Part shown: piece after piece, positions 63,092 through 64,000 of the stretch
Layout: each line of letters starts with the position of its first letter
Numbering within the stretch: position 1 is the stretch's first letter
NCBI RefSeq assembly: GCF_003664255.1
Contig: NZ_RCCV01000001.1
Location: 1,178,001-1,242,000, forward strand
Source: Micromonospora sp. M71_S20
Lineage (GTDB): Bacteria > Actinomycetota > Actinomycetes > Mycobacteriales > Micromonosporaceae
Reading direction: 5' to 3'
Length of the DNA stretch: 64,000 nt
Made by a program: the position numbers and the translations under genes
Notes under the pieces: generated by a model
What the model was told of the DNA's origin: nothing
What the model saw: only the letters and a program-made list of their open reading frames with translations
Database searches by the model: none

Positions 63092-64000
63092 ATGTCCTCC
63101 GTCGTTGCAGCCCGCAGTCTGCCTGCGGCCCTCCGTTGTCTGAGAAATCTGACGGTAGTCAGAGCAAGGATGACGCCCCCGAGAGTGGCGGACGCCGGAG
63201 CGGATCCCATCACGGTCAACAGTCCGGCGAGCGCCCATGCCGCCGCCGCGACAGCTCCGAACGAGATGAGGACCGGCCACACCAGTTCCTTGATCCGCAG
63301 GAACCACAGCAGCGACCCGGCCACGACAAGCTCGTTCAGCACCATCGCGCAGGCGGCTCCGTAGGCGCCGTACCTGCCGTCGAGCGCGAGGTTGAATCCG
63401 ACGCTGCCGCAGATGCTCAGCACGAGCACCATCAACCGGCTGGCGGCACGGCCCCGGGCGAGCAGGATGGCGGACAGACCGAAGTTGGCGAATCGCAGTG
63501 CGAGGAACAGGGTGAGCACCATCGCGAGCTCCGGGATGTTCCCCGCCTGGTCACCGAAGAGCACCACGGTCGCGATCGGAAGGCCGATGAACATGACGCC
63601 GGCGGCGCCCTGGCCCGCGAGCCCGAAGAACTGGAAGATCGTGAGCGGGTCGTTCGCCTGGGCGGTCCCGGAAGTTCCCTTCGGCGCGGCATAGGCGAGG
63701 GCGCCGAGGCCCATGGACGCCGCGACCTGGACCGCCGGCCCGATGATGGCCGCGGCCGAAACGTACTCTCCGACTTCCACGGCGGTGACGAAGAACGCGA
63801 GGATGAAGACGTCGCCGCGGAAGTAGAAGAGACCGAGCAGGTCGGAGGCGAAGTACGGCAGCGCCAGCCTGATGTGCTGGGCCGAGCGGGCACCTCGGGA
63901 GGCGCGCAGCGACGGCAGGATCCGCACGACGAGAACCGCGGCCGTCGACCGGAGGACCGACGTCACCAGGAAGTAGACGGCAGCGTCACCGAGGGTGAGC
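63088..64000 (-). CDS. Oligosaccharide flippase (Wzx/MATE-like), 5' end outside the window
   Basis: About 304 residues visible; the frame is open to the right edge (TLGDAAVYFLVTSVLRST), so the start lies beyond 64000. At least eight hydrophobic helices, including LALPYFASDLLGLFYFRGDV, IIGPAVQVAASMGLGALAY and AMVLTLFLALRFANFGLSAI, in the layout of polysaccharide transporters. It would flip the lipid-linked repeat unit to the outer face. First visible gene of a five-gene chain with 1-4 bp overlaps. Confidence 0.87.
   Translation of the reverse strand, partial: LTLGDAAVYFLVTSVLRSTAAVLVVRILPSLRASRGARSAQHIRLALPYFASDLLGLFYFRGDVFILAFFVTAVEVGEYVSAAAIIGPAVQVAASMGLGALAYAAPKGTSGTAQANDPLTIFQFFGLAGQGAAGVMFIGLPIATVVLFGDQAGNIPELAMVLTLFLALRFANFGLSAILLARGRAASRLMVLVLSICGSVGFNLALDGRYGAYGAACAMVLNELVVAGSLLWFLRIKELVWPVLISFGAVAAAAWALAGLLTVMGSAPASATLGGVILALTTVRFLRQRRAAGRLRAATTEDM

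Overview
The window is very GC-rich with dense, tightly overlapping genes. Its gene content (ECF sigma factor with zinc-finger anti-sigma factor, CopC-CopD fusion, YcnI, LCP proteins, RHS and ALF-repeat toxins, L,D-transpeptidases, many GTG starts) points to a filamentous actinobacterium, most likely Micromonosporaceae (Micromonospora-like). No rRNA or species marker is present, so the genus is an inference.

Layout. 1-14.3 kb: three minus-strand genes for large exported proteins. Two have related C-terminal propellers; the third is a 3,256-residue RHS/YD-repeat protein ending in a Hint domain and an unrecognised 92-residue tip. 14.58-24.36 kb: an accessory island bounded by perfect 41-bp direct repeats, the right copy being the 3' end of tRNA-Lys(CTT). 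It has no integrase. It holds a Trypco1 gene coupled to a trypsin-STAND-TM-WD40 gene, a ~190-bp internal direct repeat, a decayed VOC gene, a BASS transporter, a P-loop kinase frameshifted at its P-loop, a pentapeptide protein, a 56-residue multicore peptide that looks like a cyclophane RiPP precursor, and another frameshifted gene. 24.4-30.9 kb: tRNA-Lys, two L,D-transpeptidase lipoproteins, tRNA-His, oligoribonuclease, a GT87 transferase and a membrane protein. 30.9-37.3 kb: a copper/redox block (CopCD, YcnI; an anti-sigma gene divergent from an ECF sigma-MauE-DsbA-membrane protein run). 37.4-41.5 kb: peroxiredoxin, tRNA-Leu(TAG), GNAT, expansin-like protein, MOSC protein, methyltransferase. 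41.6-47.1 kb: an ALF-repeat/Hint toxin with a type-24-like tip, a candidate immunity gene and a small exported protein. 47.4-64 kb: a surface-polysaccharide region (LCP, initiating glycosylphosphotransferase, four dTDP-rhamnose genes, three glycosyltransferases, pyruvyltransferase, flippase), interrupted by a DUF1501/DUF1800 pair and a secreted subtilase.

How the parts fit together. The rhamnose genes supply dTDP-L-rhamnose. The polyprenyl glycosylphosphotransferase starts a lipid-linked glycan, the 58.8-64 kb glycosyltransferases extend it, the pyruvyltransferase decorates it, the flippase exports it and the LCP protein probably attaches it to peptidoglycan. The last five genes overlap by 1-4 bp and look translationally coupled. 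The two Hint proteins look like contact-dependent polymorphic toxins. The island's protease-NTPase-propeller pair fits the class of NTP-dependent conflict (defence) systems known from multicellular actinobacteria.

Most novel candidates: the orphan multicore peptide with aromatic-Asp-Asn/Ser motifs exactly six residues apart, the island that carries it beside the Trypco1/STAND pair, and the unrecognised tip of the RHS protein. Coordinates and starts were read by eye. No similarity search was run, so family names rest on recognised motifs.
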